A stretch of DNA of 64,000 bases from Lachnospiraceae bacterium (GTDB lineage Bacteria > Bacillota > Clostridia > Lachnospirales > Lachnospiraceae). The translations under genes were made by a program, and so were the position numbers. Location: positions 124,001-188,000 of the forward strand of contig JAMPFQ010000005.1 in assembly GCA_023664345.1 (NCBI GenBank), read 5' to 3'. Under the pieces are notes generated by a model. It searched no databases. It worked only from the letters and a program-made list of their open reading frames with translations, and was not told the origin of the DNA. This document shows, piece by piece, positions 44,621 through 53,091 of the stretch (its first letter is position 1; the number at the start of each line of letters is the position of its first letter).

Positions 44621-45139
44621 ATGAAAAAGTTATACAGAATGATGCTGGCAGTAGCGATGATAGCCGCTATGGCGTTGCCCGTGATGGCTTCACCCAGCCC
44701 GGAGGCAGAGACCATTTCTCTTTCTGAATCCGTTACCACACCTGTAAAAGGTGTGCTGCCGGAGGAGCCTTCCAAAGAACTGTCTGACGAAGTGGTAAGA
44801 GTCACTTCAAACGCGCAGGTATTAACGGATCTCAATGTATCCTCATCCGCGCATCTTGCCGCAACGATCGACGTAAGCTTTGAGGGTACCATCCCCGCGG
44901 GTGGAATACAGGTTCCCTTTAATGTAAGCGCCTTTGCCAAGAAAGGGGATCTGGTCTATATATTGCACAGGCGTCCGTTCGCTCCTTACCAGTGGGAAGT
45001 CGTAGGACAGACTATCGTGGGAGACGATCTGACCGCAACAGGAACTTTCACATCATTTTCACCTGTGGCATTTATGGTGCTGGACGCTTCCCAGGTGAAG
45101 TCCGCCGGGGTCAAGTCGCCCAAGACGGGAGAATATTAA
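44621..45139 (+). CDS. small secreted protein ending in a sortase-like SPKTGEY motif
   Basis: 172 residues. Signal peptide MKKLYRMMLAVAMIAAMAL with cleavage after VMA (residue 23), then a low-complexity N-terminal stretch and a compact beta-rich domain (GIQVPFNVSAF, APYQWEVVG, TFTSFSPVAFMVL). It ends in KSPKTGEY. SPKTG fits the (S/P)PxTG sorting motif, but the usual hydrophobic segment and basic tail are absent. AAAGGAGG precedes ATG 44621. Possibly a sortase B substrate variant or a truncated one. Confidence 0.75.
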   Translation: MKKLYRMMLAVAMIAAMALPVMASPSPEAETISLSESVTTPVKGVLPEEPSKELSDEVVRVTSNAQVLTDLNVSSSAHLAATIDVSFEGTIPAGGIQVPFNVSAFAKKGDLVYILHRRPFAPYQWEVVGQTIVGDDLTATGTFTSFSPVAFMVLDASQVKSAGVKSPKTGEY

Positions 45140-45192
45140 GAGAAGCACATGAGTAGTATGGTTTCTATCAAAATGGGATGAGCGCATCCCGG

Positions 45193-45216
45193 AGGGGCGT
45201 TCCGATGAGCGCCCCT
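45193..45216 (+). terminator. GC-rich hairpin between the LCP/sortase genes and the export genes
   Basis: AGGGGCG (45193-45199), 10-base loop, CGCCCCT (45210-45216). Only two T residues follow, so termination may be partial and the operon may read through. Confidence 0.4.
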
Positions 45217-45295
45217 TGAACTGGCAATATTGCCATAGGGCAAAACATAGATCAAGGCAATCGTTCAGGATCGGTTTAAAAGATATGACAAGATC

Positions 45296-46726
45296 ATGAT
45301 GCAGGATTTATCAAAAAGATTTCGATCATACAGGGATATATCGGGCGGGCATCCCTTGTACGGCAAGGCCGCCTGCCGGACAGAAAGCAGCTTAAAGCTG
45401 TCAGAACCGACTCCGGGCGCAGGGTTTTATCTGTACGGATTTATCCCGGCGATCATGGGATTTGCCGGATGGACGCTGGAGGAGGCCGTCCGTTCAGGGA
45501 AGAAACGACTCTATTTCCTGAGCAGGGATGGGCATCAGATCTGTCTGGCGGCCCGCAGACTGGCAGAACTTCGGAAGCTGCCTGTAGAATGCCGATACCT
45601 CCACGTATCCCGGTATGCCATGCGGGTTCCCGCATATCATCTGGATATGGAGCATGGTCTGGAACAGATCTGTTCGAACGGGATGGAGGTCACGCTGGAG
45701 CGGGTCTTAAAGCGGGGCGCGCTCACGGAGGAGGAAGCCCTCAGAGTGGCGGAGCGGATCGGCCGGAAAGAGGCATACAGGGATATCCTGGACCGCCGCC
45801 GGATAACGGAACTGAAAGATATCCTGAGAAAAGAGCCGCAGTTTCTGAACTATGTAAAGGCTCATTCCATGGAAGCATATGACAACACCATGGGTTATCT
45901 GCAGCAGGAGGGGCTGCTTTCAGACGTTCCTTACGCCATTGTGGACAGCGGCTGGGTGGGAACATTCCAACAGTCTTTATCAACGCTGCTTCGGAGCCGT
46001 ATGCCCCATATTCGTCTGGAGGGCTATTATTTTGGCCTGTATGAGATCCCCGATGACGCGGATATCCGGGACTATCATGCATGGTATTTCTCGCCGCGTG
46101 CAGGCCTGAGGCGGAAGGTATATTTCAGTAACTCCCTCTTTGAAGCGGTATGCGGCGCAGATGAGGGCATGACGGTGGGATACTGTCAGGAGAACGGCAG
46201 GTATCTGCCCCGCCTGGATCCGAAAGGGAATCCGAATGGGAAAGTCCTGCGCAAGGAGCAGAAAGTATTGGAATGTTTCCTGGAGCAGTATGCCAGGGCG
46301 GAGGAAGAATCTGCTCTGACAGGTTCCCGGAGAAATTTGGACCGCAGCGGCATGAAAAGATCAGTGAACAGGCTCTTTACGCTGCTGATGGCCAAGCCGT
46401 CAATGCCGGAGGCGGTAAGTTTTGGAGGACTGCTTTTTTCCGATGATGTGCTGCCGGGGAACTATCGGGAAACAGCCGCCCGGCTGACAGCAGAAGAGAT
46501 CCGGGATCTGTATATCCTGCGCAGGCTGGCTGTCTTTAGCGGGATGCGGAAAGGAACGATCCGGGAGAGCGCCTGGATCGAGGGCAGCATTGTCAGATGT
46601 GGGATGCACAGACGCCGCGTCCGAAAGAACCTGCGGCATATCAGATGGTATAAATGGCTGGTATATGGCAGGAAGCAGTTGAGAGCATGGACGCATATTG
46701 TGCGGTGGGAGAGAAACGATCATTGA
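45296..46726 (+). CDS. COG5610-like C-terminal domain protein of glycan loci
   Basis: 476 residues, cytosolic. The motif order FLSRDGHQICLAARRL, YLHVSRYAMRVP and IVDSGWVGTFQQSL corresponds to the C-terminal half of the 1035-residue GT2-HAD protein in this same locus (FTSRDGFYLKKV, YVSRKSMIPF, IFDLGYSGKLQAS). This region appears in COG5610-type predicted HAD hydrolases in polysaccharide loci. The HAD half is missing here. The role is unknown but clearly tied to glycan assembly. The start is weakly supported (no clear GGAGG), and ATG 45299 is an alternative. It overlaps the next start as TTGA. Confidence 0.7.
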   Translation: MMQDLSKRFRSYRDISGGHPLYGKAACRTESSLKLSEPTPGAGFYLYGFIPAIMGFAGWTLEEAVRSGKKRLYFLSRDGHQICLAARRLAELRKLPVECRYLHVSRYAMRVPAYHLDMEHGLEQICSNGMEVTLERVLKRGALTEEEALRVAERIGRKEAYRDILDRRRITELKDILRKEPQFLNYVKAHSMEAYDNTMGYLQQEGLLSDVPYAIVDSGWVGTFQQSLSTLLRSRMPHIRLEGYYFGLYEIPDDADIRDYHAWYFSPRAGLRRKVYFSNSLFEAVCGADEGMTVGYCQENGRYLPRLDPKGNPNGKVLRKEQKVLECFLEQYARAEEESALTGSRRNLDRSGMKRSVNRLFTLLMAKPSMPEAVSFGGLLFSDDVLPGNYRETAARLTAEEIRDLYILRRLAVFSGMRKGTIRESAWIEGSIVRCGMHRRRVRKNLRHIRWYKWLVYGRKQLRAWTHIVRWERNDH

Positions 46727-47505
46727 AAATAAAGGAAAAACTCAGGGAACGCAGACAATATTTCTTTGCAATCAAACAGATGGTGGCAAGGGAAGTGAAA
46801 AGGAAATATGCCAGATCCTATCTGGGCATTGCGTGGAGCGTGCTGAACCCGCTCCTTACCATGGCGGTCATGTCCATGATCTTTTCCACTATTTTTAAGC
46901 GCTCCATTGAGAATTACCCCATATATTACCTGACGGGATCCCTTTTCTGGCAGCTGTTTTCCGGCGCCACACAGTCGGCGATGACGGCGCTTGTGGACAA
47001 CCGTTCGCTGCTCCTCAAGGTAAAGCTGACAAAACAGACTTTTGTGATCGCCAGGGTCTTTACGGCGCTGACGAACTTCGGCTATTCCTGTGTCGCGTAT
47101 GTGCTGATGCTCCTTGTCTTCCGGGTGAAGTTTAATATATATATGCTCCTGTTCCCCGTGGACGCGTTCTTCATGCTGCTGTTTGCCATGGGGATCGGAT
47201 ATGCGCTCTGTATCTTATATGTCTTTTTCGCGGATATCAAGTATTTATACTCGGTGTTCCTGACCCTGTGGATGTATATGTCGGCATTGTTCTACCCGGT
47301 GGATAACCTGAGTGAGATCATGCAGAAAGTGGTCAACGCGAATCCGATTTATAACTATGTCCGGTTTGCGCGGGATATCATGCTCTATGGGAATCTGCCG
47401 GAACCCATGGTTTGGGTGAAAATCATTGTCTGGGGAGTTCTCAGCTTCGCGATAGGGTATTTTGTATTCAGGAAAAATGAAAATCTGGTCATGCAGAGGA
47501 TTTAA
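46723..47505 (+). CDS. ABC-2 polysaccharide export permease (Wzm/TagG-type)
   Basis: 260-residue membrane protein with six helices. The N-terminal amphipathic region is typical (AIKQMVAREVKRKYARSYLG, then AWSVLNPLLTMAVMS), as is LKVKLTKQTF after helix 2. TTG 46723 is proposed as start: it overlaps the preceding stop (TTGA) with GGGAGAG about 10 bases upstream. Starting at ATG 46654 would need a 73-base overlap. It works with the next gene to flip lipid-linked glycan across the membrane. Family identity is firm; the start is a judgement. Confidence 0.9.
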   Translation: MKIKEKLRERRQYFFAIKQMVAREVKRKYARSYLGIAWSVLNPLLTMAVMSMIFSTIFKRSIENYPIYYLTGSLFWQLFSGATQSAMTALVDNRSLLLKVKLTKQTFVIARVFTALTNFGYSCVAYVLMLLVFRVKFNIYMLLFPVDAFFMLLFAMGIGYALCILYVFFADIKYLYSVFLTLWMYMSALFYPVDNLSEIMQKVVNANPIYNYVRFARDIMLYGNLPEPMVWVKIIVWGVLSFAIGYFVFRKNENLVMQRI

Positions 47506-47511
47506 GCGAGA

Positions 47512-48699
47512 ATGAAGAAGACGAAAAAACGAAATGCCAGAATAGATCGAATGAACAGGCCGCCTGATGAACTGGAATTTATAGAAGGGTTTAATTCTAT
47601 TGAAAAAATAAGTAATCTGGATGATTATGGAACCTCCGAAAATTACGATGGCCAGGCAGGTTATGATTCACCGGACGGATTTGAGGATATAGGGGATTTT
47701 GAAACTTCAGCGGAGGTCAGCTTTCCGGAAAATGAGGGAGAGACAGCGGAATCTGATGACTTGGAAAAACTTGAGATCGGGTATGTGGAATTAGATTATG
47801 ACGATTTTGAGTATAAGGATTTTGACTATGAAGTCTATGACAATGAGGACTTCGATTATGAAATAAATGAATACGAAGACTTCGATTACCAGGACTTTGG
47901 AACTGAGGGACTGGAATATATCGAAATGGGCAGCCGACCGCAGGACGAGGGAGAGCATCCCATCATTTCCGTGCGGGACGTGACAATGAACTTTAAAGTG
48001 CCTGCCAGCGCCGCATCCGGCATCAAGGAGTATGTGATTCAGAAGATCAACCACCAGATGAAATTCCGGGAACTGATTGCGCTGAACCATGTCAGCTTCG
48101 ATATTCTTCCGGGAGAGGTGGTGGGGCTGATCGGTACCAACGGTTCCGGGAAGAGCACCCTGCTGAGGATCGTATCAGGGGCGCTGAAGCCCACCGAGGG
48201 AGAAGTGCTCATAGACCGCAGGAAAGTGCAGCTGCTCACTCTGGGGACGGGCTTTGACATGGAACTGTCCGCAAGGGAGAATGTGTATCTGAACGGCTCC
48301 ATTATCGGGTATTCCAAGGAATTTCTGGATGAGCATTATGAGGAAATCGTGGAGTTCGCGGAACTGCAGGATTTCATGGAAGAGAGGGTGAAGAACTTTT
48401 CCTCCGGCATGGTGTCCAGGCTGGGCTTTGCCATCGCCACGGCGGGCGACGCGGCGGAGATACTGATACTGGATGAGGTGCTCAGCGTGGGGGATGAGTT
48501 TTTTCGGAAGAAGAGTTTGAAGAGGATCAAAGAGATGATACATGGGGGGAGCACGGTGATCATGGTGTCGCATGGTATGGGGACGATATTGGAGAACTGT
48601 ACTAAGGTGGTGTGGATTGAGAAAGGGGTCTTGCAGATGGTCGGGGACGCTAAGACTGTGTGCGGGGCTTATCAGAGGATGAATGGAAGACGATACTAA
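47512..48699 (+). CDS. polysaccharide export ABC ATPase (Wzt/TagH-type) with acidic N-terminal extension
   Basis: 395 residues. Residues about 150-395 form the nucleotide-binding domain: Walker A IGTNGSGKST (about 206-215), signature FSSGMVSR (about 298-305), Walker B ILILDEVLSVGD (about 319-330) and SHGMG. Before it come about 150 residues not seen in ordinary family members, lysine-rich at the very start and then extremely acidic and aromatic, with repeated FDY/YED/DFEY units (about 95-135). It has no C-terminal carbohydrate-binding domain. It powers glycan export with the preceding permease. The extension could regulate the ATPase or bind a basic partner. Confidence 0.9.
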   Translation: MKKTKKRNARIDRMNRPPDELEFIEGFNSIEKISNLDDYGTSENYDGQAGYDSPDGFEDIGDFETSAEVSFPENEGETAESDDLEKLEIGYVELDYDDFEYKDFDYEVYDNEDFDYEINEYEDFDYQDFGTEGLEYIEMGSRPQDEGEHPIISVRDVTMNFKVPASAASGIKEYVIQKINHQMKFRELIALNHVSFDILPGEVVGLIGTNGSGKSTLLRIVSGALKPTEGEVLIDRRKVQLLTLGTGFDMELSARENVYLNGSIIGYSKEFLDEHYEEIVEFAELQDFMEERVKNFSSGMVSRLGFAIATAGDAAEILILDEVLSVGDEFFRKKSLKRIKEMIHGGSTVIMVSHGMGTILENCTKVVWIEKGVLQMVGDAKTVCGAYQRMNGRRY

Positions 48700-48716
48700 C
48701 AGAGGAACAAATAAAT

Positions 48717-51700
48717 ATGGACGAAAAAAAATGCAGTGTGATAATAACGGAACCCTTGGTTTCGGTTATTGTGCCCGTTTATCACGTTTCGGATAATTTA
48801 CTTCAAAAATGTATTACTAGCATATTAAAACAGACGTATCGCAATTTTGAAGTTATATTGGTGGATGATGCTACAAATGAAACAAATAAAAAAATAATCC
48901 AACAATATGCATTTACTCATGAAAATGTGAAAGCAGTTACACATCAAATAAATAAAGGGTTGTTTCAAGCAAGGCTTACAGGAGTAAAAGCATCTTGTGC
49001 GGATTATATAATGTTTGTTGATGCAGATGATTATATAACTGTGGATTGGATTAGACTGCTGGTTGATAAAAGTGAAAATGAAAAATCAGATATTACAATG
49101 GGACAATTTATTTCGATAGATGAAAATGGAAATAAAACTATTTATAATGCTACATACAACTATTGTCATAACAGAAAGTGTCTTTGTGGAAAAGAGATTT
49201 TGAAAGTTCTTGCGGAAGATGAAGGTCTTTTTTTCGGATTACATACAATGTGGAATAAGTTGTATACAATGAAGTTATGGAAAAAAGCAATGCCCTTTTT
49301 GGAAAAATACGATAAGCATTTTGTAATGACCGAGGATATTGCGTTATCATTTGTATTATTTTTATTTGCAGATAAAATGGCTTTTTCTTCTCACGACGGA
49401 TATTTTTATTACCGCAATTCCGAGTCTTCAACGGTAAGTGCGAGACAACATAATTTGGAAAAAGCGAAAAAAAATGTGGAAGATTTAATTTACTCATTTT
49501 CTATAGTAAATGACCTTTTAGTCAAGTTTGATTTGTTGAAAGAGTACAAAGGTAATATCCAAGAATGGAAAGACAGATATTTTAGAATTTGGTCATATAA
49601 TGTAAAATTTAATACTGAGAATCCCTTAAATTGTGAACAAGCAGAATTGAAAGATAGATTCCTAAAGTATTTCAATAAAACAGAATTTGAAGAGTGTCGA
49701 GAGGATGATAGCTTTTGTACTAACGAAACCACCGCGTGGAACAGCCGTTTGGAAACGCTGAAAGAACTTATATGCTCAGATGATATAAAAATAGTTTCTC
49801 TTGACATTTTTGATACATTGATATTAAGGCCACTTCTTGCGCCGGAGGAAATTTATGACCTTATTCAGTGGGAGCAGTCTCTAAGTATAAAACAGCATTT
49901 CCGTACTTTTAGAGTTTTTGCCGAGAAATACGCCAGAAAGGAGGCTTCAGTTAAGAGTTCGGGTAAAGAGGATATAACTTTAGCAGATATATATAGAGAA
50001 ATGGAGCGGTCTTTCGGTATTCCCCATGATGATTGTGTTTTTTTGTATGAAGCTGAATTGAATCTGGAAAAAGATATGGCGTCAGAAAGAAAGATAGGAA
50101 AGGAAATTTACGAACTTTCGGCTTATTTGGGGAAAGACATTATTTTACTTTCTGATATGTATCTTGAAAGGACAACAGTTGAGCAAATTCTGAGAGATAA
50201 CGGGTACGATAAACATAGAAAACTGTATCTGTCTTCCGACTGTAAAAAACTTAAGGCAACTGGCAAGCTATTTGACTATATGCTGAAAAGCGAGAATGTA
50301 TTATCTCCGAATACCATACTTCATATAGGAGATAACTGGAACTCGGATTATCTTGTGCCCAAATCAAAGGGGATACAGGCTTATTTTTTGCCTAAAACAA
50401 AAGATATTTTATTTAATACGTTGGGGGATCAATATACAGGAAACTCTATTGGATATGCAGTAGATAACAGAAATTCATTTATAGACCTCTCAACTCATCT
50501 GAAAAAGTTTCCTGTTCGCTGCCTATATAAACTTGTTGCAAATGAAATGTTTGACAATCCATTTTGTTCATTTAAACCTGATTCAGATTATAACTGTGAT
50601 CCTTATTTTATAGGGATGTTTCCTGTGGGAATGCATATGTTTGGTATCGCAAAATGGATGCTTGAGCATTCGGAGAAAAGGGGAATTCAAAAGATACATT
50701 TTACATCCCGGGATGGATTTTACCTAAAAAAGGTTTATGATCAGCTGCGGGAAAAGTGTTATGTAAATGCCCCTGAGTCAAATTATATTTATGTAAGTCG
50801 TAAATCCATGATACCCTTTGAAATTGAAAGCGAATTAGATATTCTAGGAATATTGGACAATATATCATGGAGCAAGCAGTCTCCTATAAGCATAATGGAT
50901 ACATATGAGGCTGTTCTAAGGCCTTTAGATAAGGAAGCAGTGTCCAAGTACAAAAAGGAAGGCATATGCTTGGACGATAATTTTGCAAGTGCAGATGATT
51001 GTTTATTCTTTTTAAAACAAATGAGCCGTATTTCGTATTCGAAAGAAAAGGCTGAAAAAAATCGTAAGCTTTGTAGCAGGTATTTTAAAACTTATATTGG
51101 CCCCTCTGACGCAATTTTTGATTTGGGTTATAGCGGTAAGCTACAGGCTTCGATTGTAAAGGCACTGGGGTTTCCAATAGACTGCTATTATGTGCATGGC
51201 AATGGGTTTGAATCCATAAAACGTGCTCAAAAATATAATTTTAATATTTACAATTTTTATAGTTTTGCTCCTTCTATGTCAGGGATTATTAATGAATTTA
51301 TTTTTTCCGATTACAGACCATCCTGTATCGGTTACAAATCAAGTGATTCAGAAGTGATTCCGGTTTTTGAGAAGACCTCTTTCTCTGCTGTGGAAAAGTA
51401 TATTCATGATGAAATATCAAGAGGAACTTTAGATTATGCTTTCGCTGTTTCAAACTTTTTAAAAGAGCATAAAAGCCTGCTTGAATTAGAGAGTTTGGAT
51501 ACAGGACTTCAATATGAAAAGTTTCTTATGTCCGAAAAATATGCAGACCGTGTTTTTTTTAAATGTTTCCACTTGGAGGATCAATATTATGGTGATAAAA
51601 ACAAAATAAATATGCTTGGTCTTTGGGATTGGCAGTTATTGGACAAAAAAGTGCATGCAAATTTGCCGCTAGTCCCTATTGATAATAATCAGTTGGAGTT

Positions 51701-51824
51701 TTATCAAGATGGAGTGTTTATGACTCTCTATAATAAAATCAATAAGTGGTTTCCTATAAAAAGTAAGAAAAGAGAATTAGTAAAAAAAATAGCGTCGGTA
51801 TTTCTCGGAAAAAAATGCGAATAA
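48717..51824 (+). CDS. GT2 glycosyltransferase fused to HAD/COG5610 domain protein
   Basis: 1035 residues in three parts. A GT2 domain (about 12-240) has SVIVPVYHVSDN, ILVDDATNE and metal site FVDADD. A HAD-type hydrolase domain (about 355-590) has nucleophile strand VSLDIFDTLI and motif IV IGDNWNSD. A C-terminal domain (about 620-900) is homologous to the 476-residue protein upstream (FTSRDGFYLKKV, IFDLGYSGK). ATG 48717 has GAGGA 10 bases upstream. Base composition drops sharply to AT-rich at this gene. It probably transfers sugar or sugar-phosphate in cell-surface glycan synthesis. Confidence 0.85.
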   Translation: MDEKKCSVIITEPLVSVIVPVYHVSDNLLQKCITSILKQTYRNFEVILVDDATNETNKKIIQQYAFTHENVKAVTHQINKGLFQARLTGVKASCADYIMFVDADDYITVDWIRLLVDKSENEKSDITMGQFISIDENGNKTIYNATYNYCHNRKCLCGKEILKVLAEDEGLFFGLHTMWNKLYTMKLWKKAMPFLEKYDKHFVMTEDIALSFVLFLFADKMAFSSHDGYFYYRNSESSTVSARQHNLEKAKKNVEDLIYSFSIVNDLLVKFDLLKEYKGNIQEWKDRYFRIWSYNVKFNTENPLNCEQAELKDRFLKYFNKTEFEECREDDSFCTNETTAWNSRLETLKELICSDDIKIVSLDIFDTLILRPLLAPEEIYDLIQWEQSLSIKQHFRTFRVFAEKYARKEASVKSSGKEDITLADIYREMERSFGIPHDDCVFLYEAELNLEKDMASERKIGKEIYELSAYLGKDIILLSDMYLERTTVEQILRDNGYDKHRKLYLSSDCKKLKATGKLFDYMLKSENVLSPNTILHIGDNWNSDYLVPKSKGIQAYFLPKTKDILFNTLGDQYTGNSIGYAVDNRNSFIDLSTHLKKFPVRCLYKLVANEMFDNPFCSFKPDSDYNCDPYFIGMFPVGMHMFGIAKWMLEHSEKRGIQKIHFTSRDGFYLKKVYDQLREKCYVNAPESNYIYVSRKSMIPFEIESELDILGILDNISWSKQSPISIMDTYEAVLRPLDKEAVSKYKKEGICLDDNFASADDCLFFLKQMSRISYSKEKAEKNRKLCSRYFKTYIGPSDAIFDLGYSGKLQASIVKALGFPIDCYYVHGNGFESIKRAQKYNFNIYNFYSFAPSMSGIINEFIFSDYRPSCIGYKSSDSEVIPVFEKTSFSAVEKYIHDEISRGTLDYAFAVSNFLKEHKSLLELESLDTGLQYEKFLMSEKYADRVFFKCFHLEDQYYGDKNKINMLGLWDWQLLDKKVHANLPLVPIDNNQLEFYQDGVFMTLYNKINKWFPIKSKKRELVKKIASVFLGKKCE

Positions 51825-51984
51825 ACCAAAGAAAAGTATAATTATGGCTTGAATTCCGTATTGAAATATAACGAAAACTTCAAGCCCTTGTAAACGCTGA
51901 CGTGCAAAATGCATAGTTATAAAGTGACAAGCTTTAATCCCTTTTAAATACTGACTCGTTATAATTTTGAGAGGAATTTGGATC

Positions 51985-52116
51985 ATGAAATTGTTCCTAA
52001 TTGAAAAAATTACTTTATATATGGAATCAAAGAACCACATTTTTCGATGGTTGCCAAGAGCTTTTTTAATTAAAATGAGAAATATTAATATAAAGGATTG
52101 GCATTTACTGATTTAG
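51985..52116 (+). CDS. small ORF (43 aa) in the 323-base gap after the GT2-HAD gene
   Basis: ATG 51985 has AGAGGAA about 9 bases upstream; the ORF ends at 52116. The peptide is basic and aromatic (ending in KDWHLLI) with no recognised domain. It may be a remnant of a longer acquired gene or a chance ORF in AT-rich DNA. The rest of the gap 51825-52147 shows nothing else convincing. Confidence 0.25.
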   Translation: MKLFLIEKITLYMESKNHIFRWLPRAFLIKMRNINIKDWHLLI

Positions 52117-52147
52117 AGATTATAGCACATTATTGGAGGAAAAAAAT

Positions 52148-53077
52148 ATGACACTTGAACAAGCCAACAAGCCTACTGCGATTTTATGGGCAGACCGAAT
52201 TCATGCGATGATAAATTTGAGATTATGTATTGCACGGCATTATGAAGATACGGGTGAATTAGATATTTTAGGAATTACAACTAATGATATATATTACGAG
52301 GAAATTTATGGATATCAATATATTAAAAAAGCTGATATTAATCCCCAAAATATTAATTATGTGATTGCGCTTGAAACGGATGACAAATATACTAAAATCA
52401 GAAACGAAATAATTTCCTGTGGTTTTTCTGATGAGGCAATAATCCCAATTCGCCCAATGACTTTAGATGGTTTTACTGTACAAAAATACAATCGTCTTAA
52501 AATATCCAAACCGAGTATTTTCTCTAAGAATTGTTGGGGTAGTGTTACGTATAATAAATTAGGCTTGCAATTTAATTCGCCTACAATAAATATGTTTTTT
52601 TTAGATAACGATTATATTAAATTTCTTGGTAATCCCAAATATTATTTAAGTTTGCCTCTTGATTATGATTCATTGGGATATGATGAAACACAGCGCAAAA
52701 GTTATCCAATTGCAAAATGCGACGATATTTTATTGCATTTTAATCATTATGAAACATTTAGTAATGCGGAAGAATGTTGGAGAAGACGAGTTCAGAGAAT
52801 TAATTGGGATAATATTTTTGTAATGATGTATACCGAAGATAAAGATATCGCGTCTCAATTTGTAAAACTGCCTTATGAGAAAAAAATTTGCTTTGTGTCG
52901 TTTCCAACCGATGAAAAGTCTCTCTTGTACATTGATTATATGCCGAAGATTCCTAGTTTTAAAATTTGGCAGACTGTTATTAATCTGGCAGGAAATAACC
53001 TTCTATATTATGATATTTTCGATTTACTTAATGATGGGAAAGTTACTAGAACTACTGTTTTGAGAGAACGAAGATAA
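52148..53077 (+). CDS. DUF1919-family exopolysaccharide-locus protein
   Basis: 309 residues. An N-terminal Rossmann-like segment (ILWADRIHAMINLRLCIA) precedes the DUF1919 core with KPSIFSKNCWGSVTYNKLG and FNSPTINMFF, then YDSLGYD and LHFNHYETFSNAEECWRRR. DUF1919 proteins are frequent in capsule and exopolysaccharide loci and are thought to be transferases, without proof. ATG 52148 has GGAGGA 7 bases upstream. AT-rich, part of the acquired tail of the locus. Confidence 0.8.
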   Translation: MTLEQANKPTAILWADRIHAMINLRLCIARHYEDTGELDILGITTNDIYYEEIYGYQYIKKADINPQNINYVIALETDDKYTKIRNEIISCGFSDEAIIPIRPMTLDGFTVQKYNRLKISKPSIFSKNCWGSVTYNKLGLQFNSPTINMFFLDNDYIKFLGNPKYYLSLPLDYDSLGYDETQRKSYPIAKCDDILLHFNHYETFSNAEECWRRRVQRINWDNIFVMMYTEDKDIASQFVKLPYEKKICFVSFPTDEKSLLYIDYMPKIPSFKIWQTVINLAGNNLLYYDIFDLLNDGKVTRTTVLRERR

Positions 53078-53091
53078 GAGAGAGGGAAAAG

